DNA from: Bacteroidota bacterium
Lineage (GTDB): Bacteria > Bacteroidota > Bacteroidia > J057 > JADKCL01
Length of the DNA: 64,000 nucleotides
Assembly (NCBI GenBank): GCA_016718825.1
Contig: JADKCL010000022.1
Span: 93,008-157,007 of the forward strand
Reading direction: 5' to 3'
Below the pieces are notes generated by a model. That model had not been told where the DNA came from. It saw only the letters and a program-made list of their open reading frames with translations, and did no database searches. Shown here in pieces: positions 26,241 to 34,720 of the stretch. Every line of letters starts with the position of its first letter. The first letter of the stretch is position 1. Both the position numbers and the translations under genes were made by a program.

Positions 26241-27574
26241 TGAAGAAATTTTTCCAAAGCCTCTACCTGAGCCCCAGGCTGTTTCTCGCATTGGCAATCA
26301 ATGTCGAATTGTTCATCAATGCCTACTTTTTGCCACCGGCATTCATCTTTGCGATCGGCGCCTTGGGCTTGACCGTGACGGCATTTTTGGTCGATCTCGC
26401 GGTGCTGTACCGCGTGCAAAAAGGCATCGTTGCGCGCCGGAATACCCCCGAAAAACTCAGCAACGGCGACGAAAACGAGATTACCCTGGAACTCGAGAAC
26501 TATTACAACTTCACGATCAAAACGGAAATCTTCGACGAATTGCCCTTTCAGTTCCAGAAGCGGGACACAAGCTTCCTAGCACAGGTGAGTTCAGGGGCGT
26601 TACAGGAGCTCAAATACACCATTCGCCCGACCAAACGTGGCGAATATGAATTTGGGGCGGTGAAGGTCTATGCCAAAACGCCGCTCGGCTTGGTGAGTCG
26701 ACGCTTTGTCTTCGAGCAGGGCAAAACCTTGCCGGTGTACCCGAGCTACATGCAAATGCGCCAATACGAAATCATGGCGATGAGCAACCGTTTGCAAGAC
26801 ATCGGTGTGAAGCGCATTCGCAAACTCGGACATAGCATGGAGTTTGAGCAAATCCGCGATTATGTGGTGGGCGACGACCTCCGGACCCTGAATTGGAAAG
26901 CGACAGCCCGTTCGGGGCGGTACATGGTGAACCAATACACCGAGGAAAAATCGCAGCCCATTTATTGCATGATCGACAAGGGCCGGATGATGAAAATGCC
27001 CTTCAAAGGCCTTAGCCTGCTGGATTATGCGATCAACGCCACCTTGGTGATGAGCAACATCGCGATTTACAAGCAGGACAGGGCGGGTTTGATCACATTC
27101 GCCGAGGAAATGGGCGTGGTGCTCAAGGCCAAACGCAATGCAACGCAGATGCAGGCCATTACGGAGATTCTCTACAACCAAAAAACGCGGTACCTGGAAA
27201 GCGACTTCGAATTGTTGTACACCAACATCCGGCGGCAGATCAATCACCGTTCGTTGATGCTGATTTTCACCAACTTCGACAGCCTATCGGCGATGCACCG
27301 GCAGCTTCCCTACCTGCGTCGACTGAACAAAGACCATTTGCTCGTGGTCATCTTTTTTGAAAACACCGAATTGCAGGAACTCATCCTCGCCCCTGCCAAT
27401 ACGACCGAAGAAGTCTATCTCAAAACCGTCGCCGAAAAATTCGCCTTTGAGAAGCGGCAGATCGTGCGGGAGCTGAACCTGCATGGGATCCAATCGATTT
27501 TGACCGCGCCGGAGAATTTGACGGTGAATACTTTGAATAAGTATTTGGAGTTGAAGGCGAGAGGGGTGATTTAG
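26240..27574 (+). CDS. DUF58 domain-containing protein
   Basis: A 444-residue protein with two N-terminal membrane helices (about 10-55). A beta-rich part follows, then the DUF58 domain (about 195-320) with GHSMEFEQIRDYVVGDDLRTLNWKATAR split across two stretches. A von Willebrand-like fold follows. The GTG start overlaps the last base of the moxR stop codon (TAGTG), so the two are translationally coupled. DUF58 proteins are the usual partners of MoxR ATPases. Confidence 0.9.
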   Translation: MKKFFQSLYLSPRLFLALAINVELFINAYFLPPAFIFAIGALGLTVTAFLVDLAVLYRVQKGIVARRNTPEKLSNGDENEITLELENYYNFTIKTEIFDELPFQFQKRDTSFLAQVSSGALQELKYTIRPTKRGEYEFGAVKVYAKTPLGLVSRRFVFEQGKTLPVYPSYMQMRQYEIMAMSNRLQDIGVKRIRKLGHSMEFEQIRDYVVGDDLRTLNWKATARSGRYMVNQYTEEKSQPIYCMIDKGRMMKMPFKGLSLLDYAINATLVMSNIAIYKQDRAGLITFAEEMGVVLKAKRNATQMQAITEILYNQKTRYLESDFELLYTNIRRQINHRSLMLIFTNFDSLSAMHRQLPYLRRLNKDHLLVVIFFENTELQELILAPANTTEEVYLKTVAEKFAFEKRQIVRELNLHGIQSILTAPENLTVNTLNKYLELKARGVI

Positions 27575-27611
27575 AGTGTGAGTGGGAGTACGAGGAAGCA
27601 GGCAAAATTGC

Positions 27612-27619
27612 TATCTTTG
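27612..27619 (+). promoter_or_regulatory. -7 box upstream of the PARIS-like pair
   Basis: TATCTTTG fits TAnnTTTG exactly and ends 17 bp before the ATG at 27637. This suggests the defence pair has its own promoter after the MoxR/DUF58 operon. No convincing -33 element is visible. Confidence 0.4.
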
Positions 27620-27636
27620 GTGAAAATGAAATTGGC

Positions 27637-28737
27637 ATGATCAAGCGACTCGTCGTTGAGAAATTATATGATCGATTTGATTTTGATCTTCATTTCAATG
27701 AGGATTTGAATCTATTGACAGGGAGGAATGGATCTGGTAAGACGACGTTGATGAAATTGATGTGGGGGATGCTGAGCGGGAGAATTGGAGATGTAGCCAT
27801 GTACCCAAGCGTCGAGAACTTATTATTGGAAGTGACCGAAGGAACACTTTTTCAAGGGACGAAAGAAAAGGAACTTCGATTATTTGGACACAACCTTCTT
27901 AGCGAGCGTAAATTTGTTGCAAGAGCTGATCTTTCGAAAAATGCCAAAAACATCGGATATTCAATCGGGGATGTCCAACAGATTCTCCCAGGGCGAGTAA
28001 GTCAATACCTTGAATCAGCAAGATGCTCACTTTATTTCCCAACTTTCCGCAGGAATGAAGGAGGCTACGAATTTCTCAGCGTCCCGCAACCAGTAGGTCA
28101 GAATCCGCTTGCAGATGAGAATTTGGCAAATATGATCCGCGCAGCAAGTAACGGGCCTCGGGAATTCCATGTATTTGTGAATTATTCTTCGACGATTGAC
28201 ATCGAATTTATCATTGCTTCGATACAGGCGAACATTGCAAATCAGACACAAAAACTTGAAAAGGAGCAAAGTGACTTCGTTTTGCAATTGACTGTTAATG
28301 TCGAGGGCGATGAAAGAGCAATTCTTCAAGCCATCAGGTCCAAGCAGGAAGAAACGAATGCCAAGGTGGCCGAATTGATGAAGCCGCTCACTAAGCTCTC
28401 AGAGATGATTGCGATTCTGTTCAAGGGCAAAGGCGTTCAGGTTTCGGGGAATCTCACCCTGGGCGACAATTTGGAGGCCATTCATTCTGAGCATCTCAGC
28501 TCTGGCGAAAAGCAAATGCTCAGTCTTCTTGCCTATTGTTCGATTTGCAAGAACACGATCATCTTTATCGACGAACCCGAGCTCAGCCTCAGCGTAGATT
28601 GGCAGCGGCTGTTGGTGCCGATGTTGCTTGACATTCCTAATGGGAATCAATATTTTATGGCTACGCATTCCCCCATGATTTACGCATTGTATCCTGATAA
28701 AGACATTTTCTTAGACTCAGACAAAGGAGGAAACTGA
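27637..28737 (+). CDS. OLD/ABC-type AAA ATPase, AriA-like (PARIS defence)
   Basis: The protein has 366 residues with an ABC/OLD-type ATPase layout. Walker A is GRNGSGKTT (29-37), the signature is LSSGEKQ (287-293), Walker B is IIFIDEPE (308-315) and the switch histidine is in ATHSP (342-346). The central region (about 200-270) looks coiled-coil. It is followed one base later by a DUF4435 gene, the pairing that defines PARIS, in which AriA is the ATPase sensor that holds the AriB nuclease. It is compact and, by eye, more AT-rich than its neighbours, consistent with recent acquisition. A housekeeping role for such a pair is less likely. Confidence 0.8.
   Translation: MIKRLVVEKLYDRFDFDLHFNEDLNLLTGRNGSGKTTLMKLMWGMLSGRIGDVAMYPSVENLLLEVTEGTLFQGTKEKELRLFGHNLLSERKFVARADLSKNAKNIGYSIGDVQQILPGRVSQYLESARCSLYFPTFRRNEGGYEFLSVPQPVGQNPLADENLANMIRAASNGPREFHVFVNYSSTIDIEFIIASIQANIANQTQKLEKEQSDFVLQLTVNVEGDERAILQAIRSKQEETNAKVAELMKPLTKLSEMIAILFKGKGVQVSGNLTLGDNLEAIHSEHLSSGEKQMLSLLAYCSICKNTIIFIDEPELSLSVDWQRLLVPMLLDIPNGNQYFMATHSPMIYALYPDKDIFLDSDKGGN
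28722..28729 (+). promoter_or_regulatory. Strong Shine-Dalgarno sequence before the DUF4435 gene
   Basis: AAAGGAGG lies 9 bp before the ATG at 28739, inside the last codons of the ATPase gene. Shine-Dalgarno sites this complete are unusual in Bacteroidota, and I noticed none as good before the other genes I checked here. Confidence 0.5.
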
Positions 28738-28738
28738 G

Positions 28739-29512
28739 ATGCCCGTACCGCAACAAACTGCCGCCGAAATTAGTGCAGAAATGGCTAAGTCTTCTCTTCC
28801 CACAGTACTGATTGAAGGCAAGACCGATGCATTGATTTTTCGGAGGATACAAAGCCGCCTCGGCCTAGCGGAATTCACTTTTTTCCCTTGCGGTTCGCGG
28901 AGTCACTTGCTCGCCGTTTTTGAGCAATTCCGTCCGAATGTTAGTAGTCGTATTGCATTTTTCGCCGACAGGGATTTATGGTATTTCGATGGTGTACCGG
29001 CCAAGTTCTCCGATGTGATCTTCACCTTCGGCTACAGCATCGAGAATGATTTGTATTTCGATGGAAAGGAGCGCTTGGATGAATTACTTGATCCTGGCGA
29101 GTTCCAATTCCTACAAATACTCCTTCAGAATGTCTGCAATTGGTTTGGGTTTGAAATTGGACTACGAACTCAAGGAATGGCGCCAGAATATGCAAAACAT
29201 AGCATCCTCAATCCATTGGTGATACCAAAACAAAAGCCTGACTTTGAGCCAAGTTTTTTGAGTGCAAGAGGCTACTCAATGCCAGAGACGCAACTGCAGG
29301 AATTCATCCAACGGGATGAGCTTGCAGGCCTGCAGGGCAAAATTCTGTTTGATTGCTTCAAAAAGGTGTTCGATGATTTCAGGGAAAAGGACCAAGCCAA
29401 ATTTGCGCATTCCCAACTCCACGAACTCTGCTTGATTGAAGGAATTTCCGCATCAAATCCCACTTCCCGTATCAATCAAATCATCACTGCTATACAACTC
29501 AAGTTGCAATAA
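28739..29512 (+). CDS. DUF4435 Toprim-like protein, AriB-like (PARIS defence effector)
   Basis: A 257-residue protein with a Toprim/DUF4435 pattern. VLIEGKTD (23-30) carries the conserved Glu26 and Asp30, and FADRD (75-79) gives the D-x-D pair Asp77/Asp79; SIENDLYF follows. The C-terminal half is helical. In known PARIS systems AriB is a Toprim nuclease released by the AriA ATPase on phage infection, causing tRNA cleavage and growth arrest. It is separated from the ATPase gene by one base and has a strong Shine-Dalgarno site. Identity is from motifs and neighbourhood; the exact trigger and target are unknown here. Confidence 0.8.
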   Translation: MPVPQQTAAEISAEMAKSSLPTVLIEGKTDALIFRRIQSRLGLAEFTFFPCGSRSHLLAVFEQFRPNVSSRIAFFADRDLWYFDGVPAKFSDVIFTFGYSIENDLYFDGKERLDELLDPGEFQFLQILLQNVCNWFGFEIGLRTQGMAPEYAKHSILNPLVIPKQKPDFEPSFLSARGYSMPETQLQEFIQRDELAGLQGKILFDCFKKVFDDFREKDQAKFAHSQLHELCLIEGISASNPTSRINQIITAIQLKLQ

Positions 29513-29742
29513 GGATCTCCATACCAGCACACCGGCCGACCGGCTGCGGCGGGTACTTCGTAAACCGCGTGTCCTCCTTGGCCTTCTCACACATCATAAA
29601 AACACTGCCGCGCGCGTTGTTGGTCGTGCGCAGGTGGCGGCAGCGGTGGCAAAGACTTGTGGGAAAGGGCAAGCGATCCATACTGCGAAATTCGGGGGAA
29701 TGGGTTGGTTTTGCAAGTCGGGTTGCCTGTAAAGGCTAACGC
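29513..29742. other. Gene-free stretch after the defence pair
   Basis: I see no supportable gene here. It contains a GC-rich start with short CCGG repeats and no clear terminator for the plus-strand defence operon. Confidence 0.4.
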
Positions 29743-29770
29743 AAAAAGCCTTCCCGATTCAGGAAGGCTT
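29743..29770 (-). terminator. Intrinsic terminator of the GIN-domain gene
   Basis: A perfect 9-bp stem (AAGCCTTCC / GGAAGGCTT) with a 7-nt loop. On the minus strand it is followed by TTT, and it begins 17 bp after the gene's stop codon. Confidence 0.75.
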
Positions 29771-29787
29771 CGTGCTTGCTTCAGACA

Positions 29788-30480
29788 TCAATCCTTACAA
29801 TGCTTGACTTCGCCGTCGCCATGCTGTTGAATGTACATCAGTTGCGCGGGACCGTAGTAGTGAACAAAACCTTGACCGGAATGACTGATCGAAATCTTCT
29901 CCTCGGCAAAGACTTCCACATTGCCTTGCGCCTGATTCTTGAGCGTCAATTCCTTTGCCAGCAAGTCCTTGGCAAAAAGATGGCCTTCGCTTTGGTTTTT
30001 GATATCGACGAGCCCGCTCCTGCCTTTCAACGTCACATTACCCTCGGCTTGCAAGAGGACTTTGAGCTGCGGCGTTTGAAAATTCAGCTCGGTATTGCCT
30101 TCGGTTTGGACTTTGATATCCAAAGGTGACTGAATGTGAATCAATTGCGGACAAACCACGTCTCCACCTTCGCAGCGCACGACCAAATGATCGAGTTGCC
30201 GCAAATAGATCCGCACGACCGCCCGGGTAAAAACTGGAGTGCGCAAAACCCCTTCCGTGGTCACAAACAACGTACTCCCGCTGTTGACCGCGCTGAAATA
30301 TTCTGCGAGATTTTCGTCCATCTCCACCTCCACTTTCTCCTCATCGGACTGAATCAACTCCGTCAGGCCCTTCACAGCGACATGCAACCGCAAAAAGGAA
30401 CTCACTTGAAACGTTTTGGAAACCATCGTTCCATTGCCTTGTACTTGTACCATTTGTCTCAGTTTTTTAAATGAAACCAT
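29788..30480 (-). CDS. GIN (DUF2807) domain protein without signal peptide
   Basis: About 230 residues with the repetitive right-handed beta pattern of the DUF2807 head domain: RVYLRQLDHLVV-type strands, then repeated glycine-turn strands such as LKVLLQAEGNVTLKG and LTLKNQAQGNVEV. Relatives are normally secreted or lipoproteins. Here the start at 30480 (MVSFKKLRQM) gives no signal peptide, and the longer upstream frame has none either. It is divergent from an AraC regulator gene, which may control it. Function is unknown. Confidence 0.75.
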   Translation of the reverse strand: MVSFKKLRQMVQVQGNGTMVSKTFQVSSFLRLHVAVKGLTELIQSDEEKVEVEMDENLAEYFSAVNSGSTLFVTTEGVLRTPVFTRAVVRIYLRQLDHLVVRCEGGDVVCPQLIHIQSPLDIKVQTEGNTELNFQTPQLKVLLQAEGNVTLKGRSGLVDIKNQSEGHLFAKDLLAKELTLKNQAQGNVEVFAEEKISISHSGQGFVHYYGPAQLMYIQQHGDGEVKHCKD

Positions 30481-30641
30481 TCTTATCCTGCTTTGAATTG
30501 TGTGTACAATCGTTTCAAAAGGTGCGCATCTCATTGTCGAATTGTTGCACGAATTCGATAGGACAAAGATAGCGGGAGTTGAAGGCAACCATTATTATAT
30601 CAAACGGATAATACTTTATATTTACAGGATCAATATGTGAA

Positions 30642-31619
30642 ATGCCGAAATCACCTTCCAAGGATTCCGAACTTCAGAATTCGCTGCTATCGGAGGGTAA
30701 AACCGCTCCCATTTCGTCCTTTTTCAAATTGGAAGACATCATCTTGGAGGCGGGATGCCTACAACGGCGAATGTGGCAGCTCAGCGACATTCGCATCACG
30801 TACTATGAAGGCCGACTTGTGGACATCGACAGCACTCTTTTGAAACTGTCCCAACAAACTGTGACGATGCTTTTCGTTCAAAAAGGTGGCATTCGTGTGG
30901 AATTCGGCGGAAATGCAGAAGGTCGTTGCCTGAAAACAGCGATGCAGAATTGTTTCTATTCGGCGAATGAACCGGTGCAAGTGTGGTCGGAGGAATTGGA
31001 GGTCGGGTTTTGGTGCATTGAATTTTCGAAGGCGTGCTTTTTGGAATATGCTTTGGAAGCTACTCCGTCTTGGGGCGAATTCACTGCCGCCATCGACCAA
31101 AATCAGGCCTCAACATTGTTGTCGCGCTCTGCATTTCTTGATTTGTCGATCCAATCCTGTTTGCAGAGCATCTTGAATTCGACCGGAAATTCGAGATCCT
31201 CGCGGCTTTTTCTACGGGCAAAAGTGCTTGAACTGCTGGCACATCAAACTGAATGCAGTGAATCACAAAACACTACCATTCAACGCTTTGTCAAGAAGGA
31301 CTACGACCGCGAACGTCTTCTATTCGCCAAAGAATACCTGCTGAAATCGATGGCCCTCCCTCCTTCCCTCCCCGATTTGGCGCGTATCGCAGGCATCAAC
31401 GAATTCAAATTGAAGAGGGGCTTCAAGGAAATGTTTGGGGATACCGTTTTTGGGTTCTTGGCCAAAACGCGGCTCGCGCTCGCAAAAACTGCGCTTGAAA
31501 AAGGACAACAAACGGCCTCTGAAATCGCCTTCGAATTGGGTTTTTCGTCGTTGCAGCATTTTAGCACGGCATTCAAAAAGCAGTTTGGGGTTTCCCCGCG
31601 GCATTTTGCGAAGGACTGA
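30642..31619 (+). CDS. AraC family transcriptional regulator
   Basis: A 325-residue protein. The first 200 residues look like a PchR-type sensor domain. The last 100 form a double helix-turn-helix of the AraC family (LPDLARIAGINEFKLKRGF and IAFELGFSSLQHFSTAFKKQFG), ending HFAKD. It binds DNA near its target promoters in response to an unknown ligand. The divergent GIN-domain gene, 161 bp away on the minus strand, is the most obvious candidate target. TATATTTA, close to a -7 box, lies just upstream of the start. Confidence 0.88.
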   Translation: MPKSPSKDSELQNSLLSEGKTAPISSFFKLEDIILEAGCLQRRMWQLSDIRITYYEGRLVDIDSTLLKLSQQTVTMLFVQKGGIRVEFGGNAEGRCLKTAMQNCFYSANEPVQVWSEELEVGFWCIEFSKACFLEYALEATPSWGEFTAAIDQNQASTLLSRSAFLDLSIQSCLQSILNSTGNSRSSRLFLRAKVLELLAHQTECSESQNTTIQRFVKKDYDRERLLFAKEYLLKSMALPPSLPDLARIAGINEFKLKRGFKEMFGDTVFGFLAKTRLALAKTALEKGQQTASEIAFELGFSSLQHFSTAFKKQFGVSPRHFAKD

Positions 31620-31641
31620 ATCCGTCGTTCCGATTCCATGT

Positions 31642-31672
31642 TTTGCAAGCTCCTCCCAATGGCCTATTTTTG
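31642..31672 (+). promoter_or_regulatory. Bacteroidota promoter of the GNAT gene
   Basis: TTTG (31642-31645), a 19-bp spacer and TATTTTTG (31665-31672) match the -33/-7 pattern well. The -7 box ends 22 bp before the ATG at 31695. Confidence 0.65.
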
Positions 31673-31694
31673 GCGCACATTATAAGGTAGGCTG

Positions 31695-32891
31695 ATGAAA
31701 TTTTTGGAAGTCAAGCTGGGCGACAAGGCCTTGATTCGTGAGTTTTTAATGCTCGCAGTCCGCATCTACAAGGATGATCCCCTGTGGATCAGGCCTTTGG
31801 ACAAAGATATTGAAGCGGTATTCGATCCCAAAACCAATAAATTTTGGCGTCATGGAAAGGCAATCCGCTGGATTTTGCAAAATGACAAGGGCGAAACAGT
31901 AGGCCGTGTTGCTGCGTTCATCAATGAAAGGACCGCAAACACCGAAGAGCAGCCCACGGGCGGTATGGGCTTCTTTGAATGCATTGACGATCAGGCAACA
32001 GCCAATCTCCTCTTTGACAAATGCAAGGAGTGGCTCACGGCAAACGGCATGGAAGCCATGGACGGCCCGATCAACTTCGGCGAACGCGAGGCGTGGTGGG
32101 GTTTGCTCTACGAAGGTCGCTATGAGCCTGTCTATCAGATGAATTATCAGCCGGAATACTACATCCCGCTTTTTGAGAACTACGGTTTCCAAACGTACTT
32201 CAAACAGCATGTTTTGTACCGTCCGGTTTTGGAACCGATGCAGGAACGGTTCAAGGAAAAGGCTGACATGGTCGCAAGGGATCCCAATTACCGCTTTACG
32301 ACGCTGAAAAAGAAGGAAATCGCCAAGTTTGCAGAAGACTTCCGCGCGATTTTGAACGGTGCCTGGACGGGGCACGCCGGCTTCAAGCCCATGCGCAAGG
32401 AGCAAAGCGCATCCATCATGAAAAAGCTCAAGCCGATCCTCGCCGAAGAACTGGCGATTTTTGGGTACTACAAAGACGAGCCCATCGCCTTTTTCATCAT
32501 GATTCCCGACATGAATCAGGTTTTCAAGGACTTCAACGGAAAATTCGGGTTGATCGAGAAGTTGCGGACGCTTTGGCGCATCAAAATGCGGAAGATTACG
32601 AAATGCTACGGCATCGTTTTCGGCATTGTCAAAGAGCATCAAGGCAAGGGCGTCGATGGCGGATTGATCAACCATGCGCGCGAGGTTTTGCAGCCGATGA
32701 ACCACTGGAACCACATGGAAATGATCTGGATCGGGGATTTTAATCCGAAGATGCTGAACGTCGGCTACGGCATCGGCGGCCGCGACTACAAGATTTACCA
32801 TACGTTGCGGTACTTGTTTGACCGCACCAAGCCGTTTAAGCGCCTTCCGATCATTGGGGAGAAAGCTAACCCAGAAGGCGTTTCAGAGTGA
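31695..32891 (+). CDS. GNAT-like N-acetyltransferase family protein
   Basis: A 398-residue protein built around a GNAT-type fold; the family is commonly found as YghO-like proteins. Typical parts are the N-terminal PLWIRPLDKDIEAVFDP segment, the FGEREAWWGLL motif and the late GIVKEHQGKGVDGGLI, a Q-x-x-G-x-G/A acetyl-CoA-binding pattern. The substrate is unknown. It is a monocistronic gene with its own good promoter. It converges on the LuxE-like gene across a repeat-rich spacer. Confidence 0.75.
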   Translation: MKFLEVKLGDKALIREFLMLAVRIYKDDPLWIRPLDKDIEAVFDPKTNKFWRHGKAIRWILQNDKGETVGRVAAFINERTANTEEQPTGGMGFFECIDDQATANLLFDKCKEWLTANGMEAMDGPINFGEREAWWGLLYEGRYEPVYQMNYQPEYYIPLFENYGFQTYFKQHVLYRPVLEPMQERFKEKADMVARDPNYRFTTLKKKEIAKFAEDFRAILNGAWTGHAGFKPMRKEQSASIMKKLKPILAEELAIFGYYKDEPIAFFIMIPDMNQVFKDFNGKFGLIEKLRTLWRIKMRKITKCYGIVFGIVKEHQGKGVDGGLINHAREVLQPMNHWNHMEMIWIGDFNPKMLNVGYGIGGRDYKIYHTLRYLFDRTKPFKRLPIIGEKANPEGVSE

Positions 32892-33001
32892 GCGAAAGCG
32901 CGAGTTCGGGAATTTAGCGAAGGGGGCGCTCACACTTTGTTTTGGGTAGCGCCCCCTTCGCATTAGGGCTTTTCTTACGGTAGCGCCACCTTCGCTTTCG
33001 C
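32892..33001. repeat. Nested inverted repeats between convergent genes
   Basis: AGCGAAGGGGGCGCT (32916-32930) pairs with AGCGCCCCCTTCGC (32948-32961); 14 bases match perfectly. A weaker third copy (AGCGCCACCTTCGC) begins at 32982. An outer GCGAAAGC / GCTTTCGC pair (32892-32899, 32994-33001) encloses all. It may act as a bidirectional transcription barrier or be a small repetitive element. Confidence 0.6.
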
Positions 33002-33031
33002 ACTTTGCTTTCGATCGCAAGCCCTTCTCGA

Positions 33032-34000
33032 TCAGGCCAAGTACATCAAGTTGCAGCCACGCAACTCGGCATTTTCGAGGCGACCCAGCACTTCAAAACT
33101 TCCGTCAGGATGTACGAGACCACAGTCGTCGGTGGCGATGAAAGCACAGGAATGGAGATTGGCGAGATCAATCACGTTGATGCGCCCGACCTCGTTGAAG
33201 GGGAGCTTTTTGGTAGGATTGTAAGGATCGGTGATAACGATCCGCATCCAAGGTGGGCATTGAAAACGTTGATTTCCCGTGGAATAGGCTTGGCTCAGCA
33301 ATTCGGTCATGCCGTATTCCGAATGAATTTTTTCCAAAGAAAACGCGTCGGCGAGCAGGCGATGCAATTCGCTGCGCGTCATTTCCTTGCCTCTTCCTTT
33401 CATGCCACCGGTTTCCATCACAACGGTATCGGGTGGCAAAGCAAAGCCATGACTTTCAGCGAAATCGAGTAAGGCAAAGCTGACGCCGATCAAAAGAATT
33501 CGTTCTCCGCTTTCAGCCGCCTCCGCCAATCCTTGTCGAAGCGCCTCAAAATTGTACAGGTAAAAGCCGCTGCCGGGGAGTCCGAAGGCTGTGATCCATT
33601 CCTTGACCATGTGCACGAGCGAGCTATCGCCGCGCTCGAGATAATTGGGAAGCAAAGCGAAAATCGCCCATTCCCTTTCACCATAAAATTGCCTGAAACC
33701 GGCCAATGCCGCACGGTCATACAATGCCAAATCACGGACAAAGTGCCTTGATGTGGCCTCTCCCGTGGTCCCACTGCTTCGGAAAATGGCCTGAGGTTCC
33801 CATTCGTCTCCGCTTCGCAGTTCAAAATCTTTGAAAAAGCGAATCGGAATAAACTGCATTTCAGATTCTCCCAACAATTCGCAGTAGCGCCGAATGACAG
33901 GATTTTCGCGGAGTTGATATTCCCAAATCAGCTGCGAAAGGGCATCAAAATCCAATTCGGGTGCAAAAATCGCATTACCATCGGGACAAACCTCGCTCAT
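33032..34000 (-). CDS. LuxE-like acyl-protein synthetase
   Basis: A 322-residue protein of the LuxE/PaaK adenylate-forming group. IFRSSGTTGEATSRHF is the phosphate-binding loop, LLIGVSF and METGGMKGR follow, and EYGMTELLSQAY is the A5 motif; ATDDCG and GRLENAELRGCNLMY close the protein. LuxE enzymes activate fatty acids with ATP and pass them to a cysteine. In Bacteroidota such stand-alone genes usually lie in surface-glycan or lipid clusters. There is no lux gene nearby, and the substrate is unknown. Confidence 0.85.
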   Translation of the reverse strand: MSEVCPDGNAIFAPELDFDALSQLIWEYQLRENPVIRRYCELLGESEMQFIPIRFFKDFELRSGDEWEPQAIFRSSGTTGEATSRHFVRDLALYDRAALAGFRQFYGEREWAIFALLPNYLERGDSSLVHMVKEWITAFGLPGSGFYLYNFEALRQGLAEAAESGERILLIGVSFALLDFAESHGFALPPDTVVMETGGMKGRGKEMTRSELHRLLADAFSLEKIHSEYGMTELLSQAYSTGNQRFQCPPWMRIVITDPYNPTKKLPFNEVGRINVIDLANLHSCAFIATDDCGLVHPDGSFEVLGRLENAELRGCNLMYLA

Positions 34001-34060
34001 GCGACAAAGTTAGATCGAATTTCAGAATAAGAAGTTGAGCGCTCGAGGAAGACGGACCGG

Positions 34061-34720
34061 TCAACTGCCCCAGCCATTGCAGGTATTGCGGGAAGCGCTG
34101 GAGCTCGCCTTGTGGGTGCGACCGCTTTCGGCGCCGTAGCTGAAGTGAACGGTGACCAAAACTTCGTCGATTTGAGGCCGGGCAATGACGCCGCCCCCCA
34201 TCACAGAAATGGCAACGCCAAATCCGGGGGCATTCACCTCCTTGATCGTCCAAGGTTGGTCCCAATCCGCGATTTCGTCACCGTAGTAGGCAGCAGTCCA
34301 ATTGTCATCCCAAAGGTCGGGTGCATGCAGGTCTGCGCCTGTAGCCACGCCTGCCCGCATGAGCCGCACGGATTTGTCTACAATCCCCTCTGCGACATCA
34401 CCTTTGCGAATGATGACCACCTCAATCCCCTCGACGCGCGCATCGGCAGGCAAGGCAAATCCGAAGTTGCTGATTTTGAGTGTTTGCGTAAACTGCCCCT
34501 TGGTCAATGGCGCGGCGTAGGTGCGGTCTTCGTTGTCGTCGCAGCGGGCATTCGAAGCCTCAGACCAGAACATTCCCGGTCCTGCCTCTGAAACAAAAGA
34601 CTTCCCGCAAATTGGCCCGGCAGCATTGGCTTGGGCATTCAGAAGATTATTTTGAAATAACATCCCCATGCAGCATACTGCCAATGCGATTTTCCCGATT
34701 TCAGGATATAATTTCATCAT
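34061..34720 (-). CDS. Secreted protein, choice-of-anchor-like beta domain
   Basis: A 219-residue protein with a signal peptide (about 1-30, ending LLNAQ). The rest resembles a beta-sandwich domain common in secreted Bacteroidota proteins: NARCDDNEDRTYAAPL, LKISNFGFALPADARVEGIEVVI (family pattern NFGFxIPxxAxIxGI) and DEVLVTVHFSYG. There is no T9SS sorting domain. It lies between a LuxE-like gene and bestrophin. It may be a surface or matrix protein. Confidence 0.7.
   Translation of the reverse strand: MMKLYPEIGKIALAVCCMGMLFQNNLLNAQANAAGPICGKSFVSEAGPGMFWSEASNARCDDNEDRTYAAPLTKGQFTQTLKISNFGFALPADARVEGIEVVIIRKGDVAEGIVDKSVRLMRAGVATGADLHAPDLWDDNWTAAYYGDEIADWDQPWTIKEVNAPGFGVAISVMGGGVIARPQIDEVLVTVHFSYGAESGRTHKASSSASRNTCNGWGS

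Noticed and set aside
31746..32801. 351-codon frame antisense to the GNAT gene
   Set aside because: The plus strand has a promoter and GNAT motifs; the antisense product has none.
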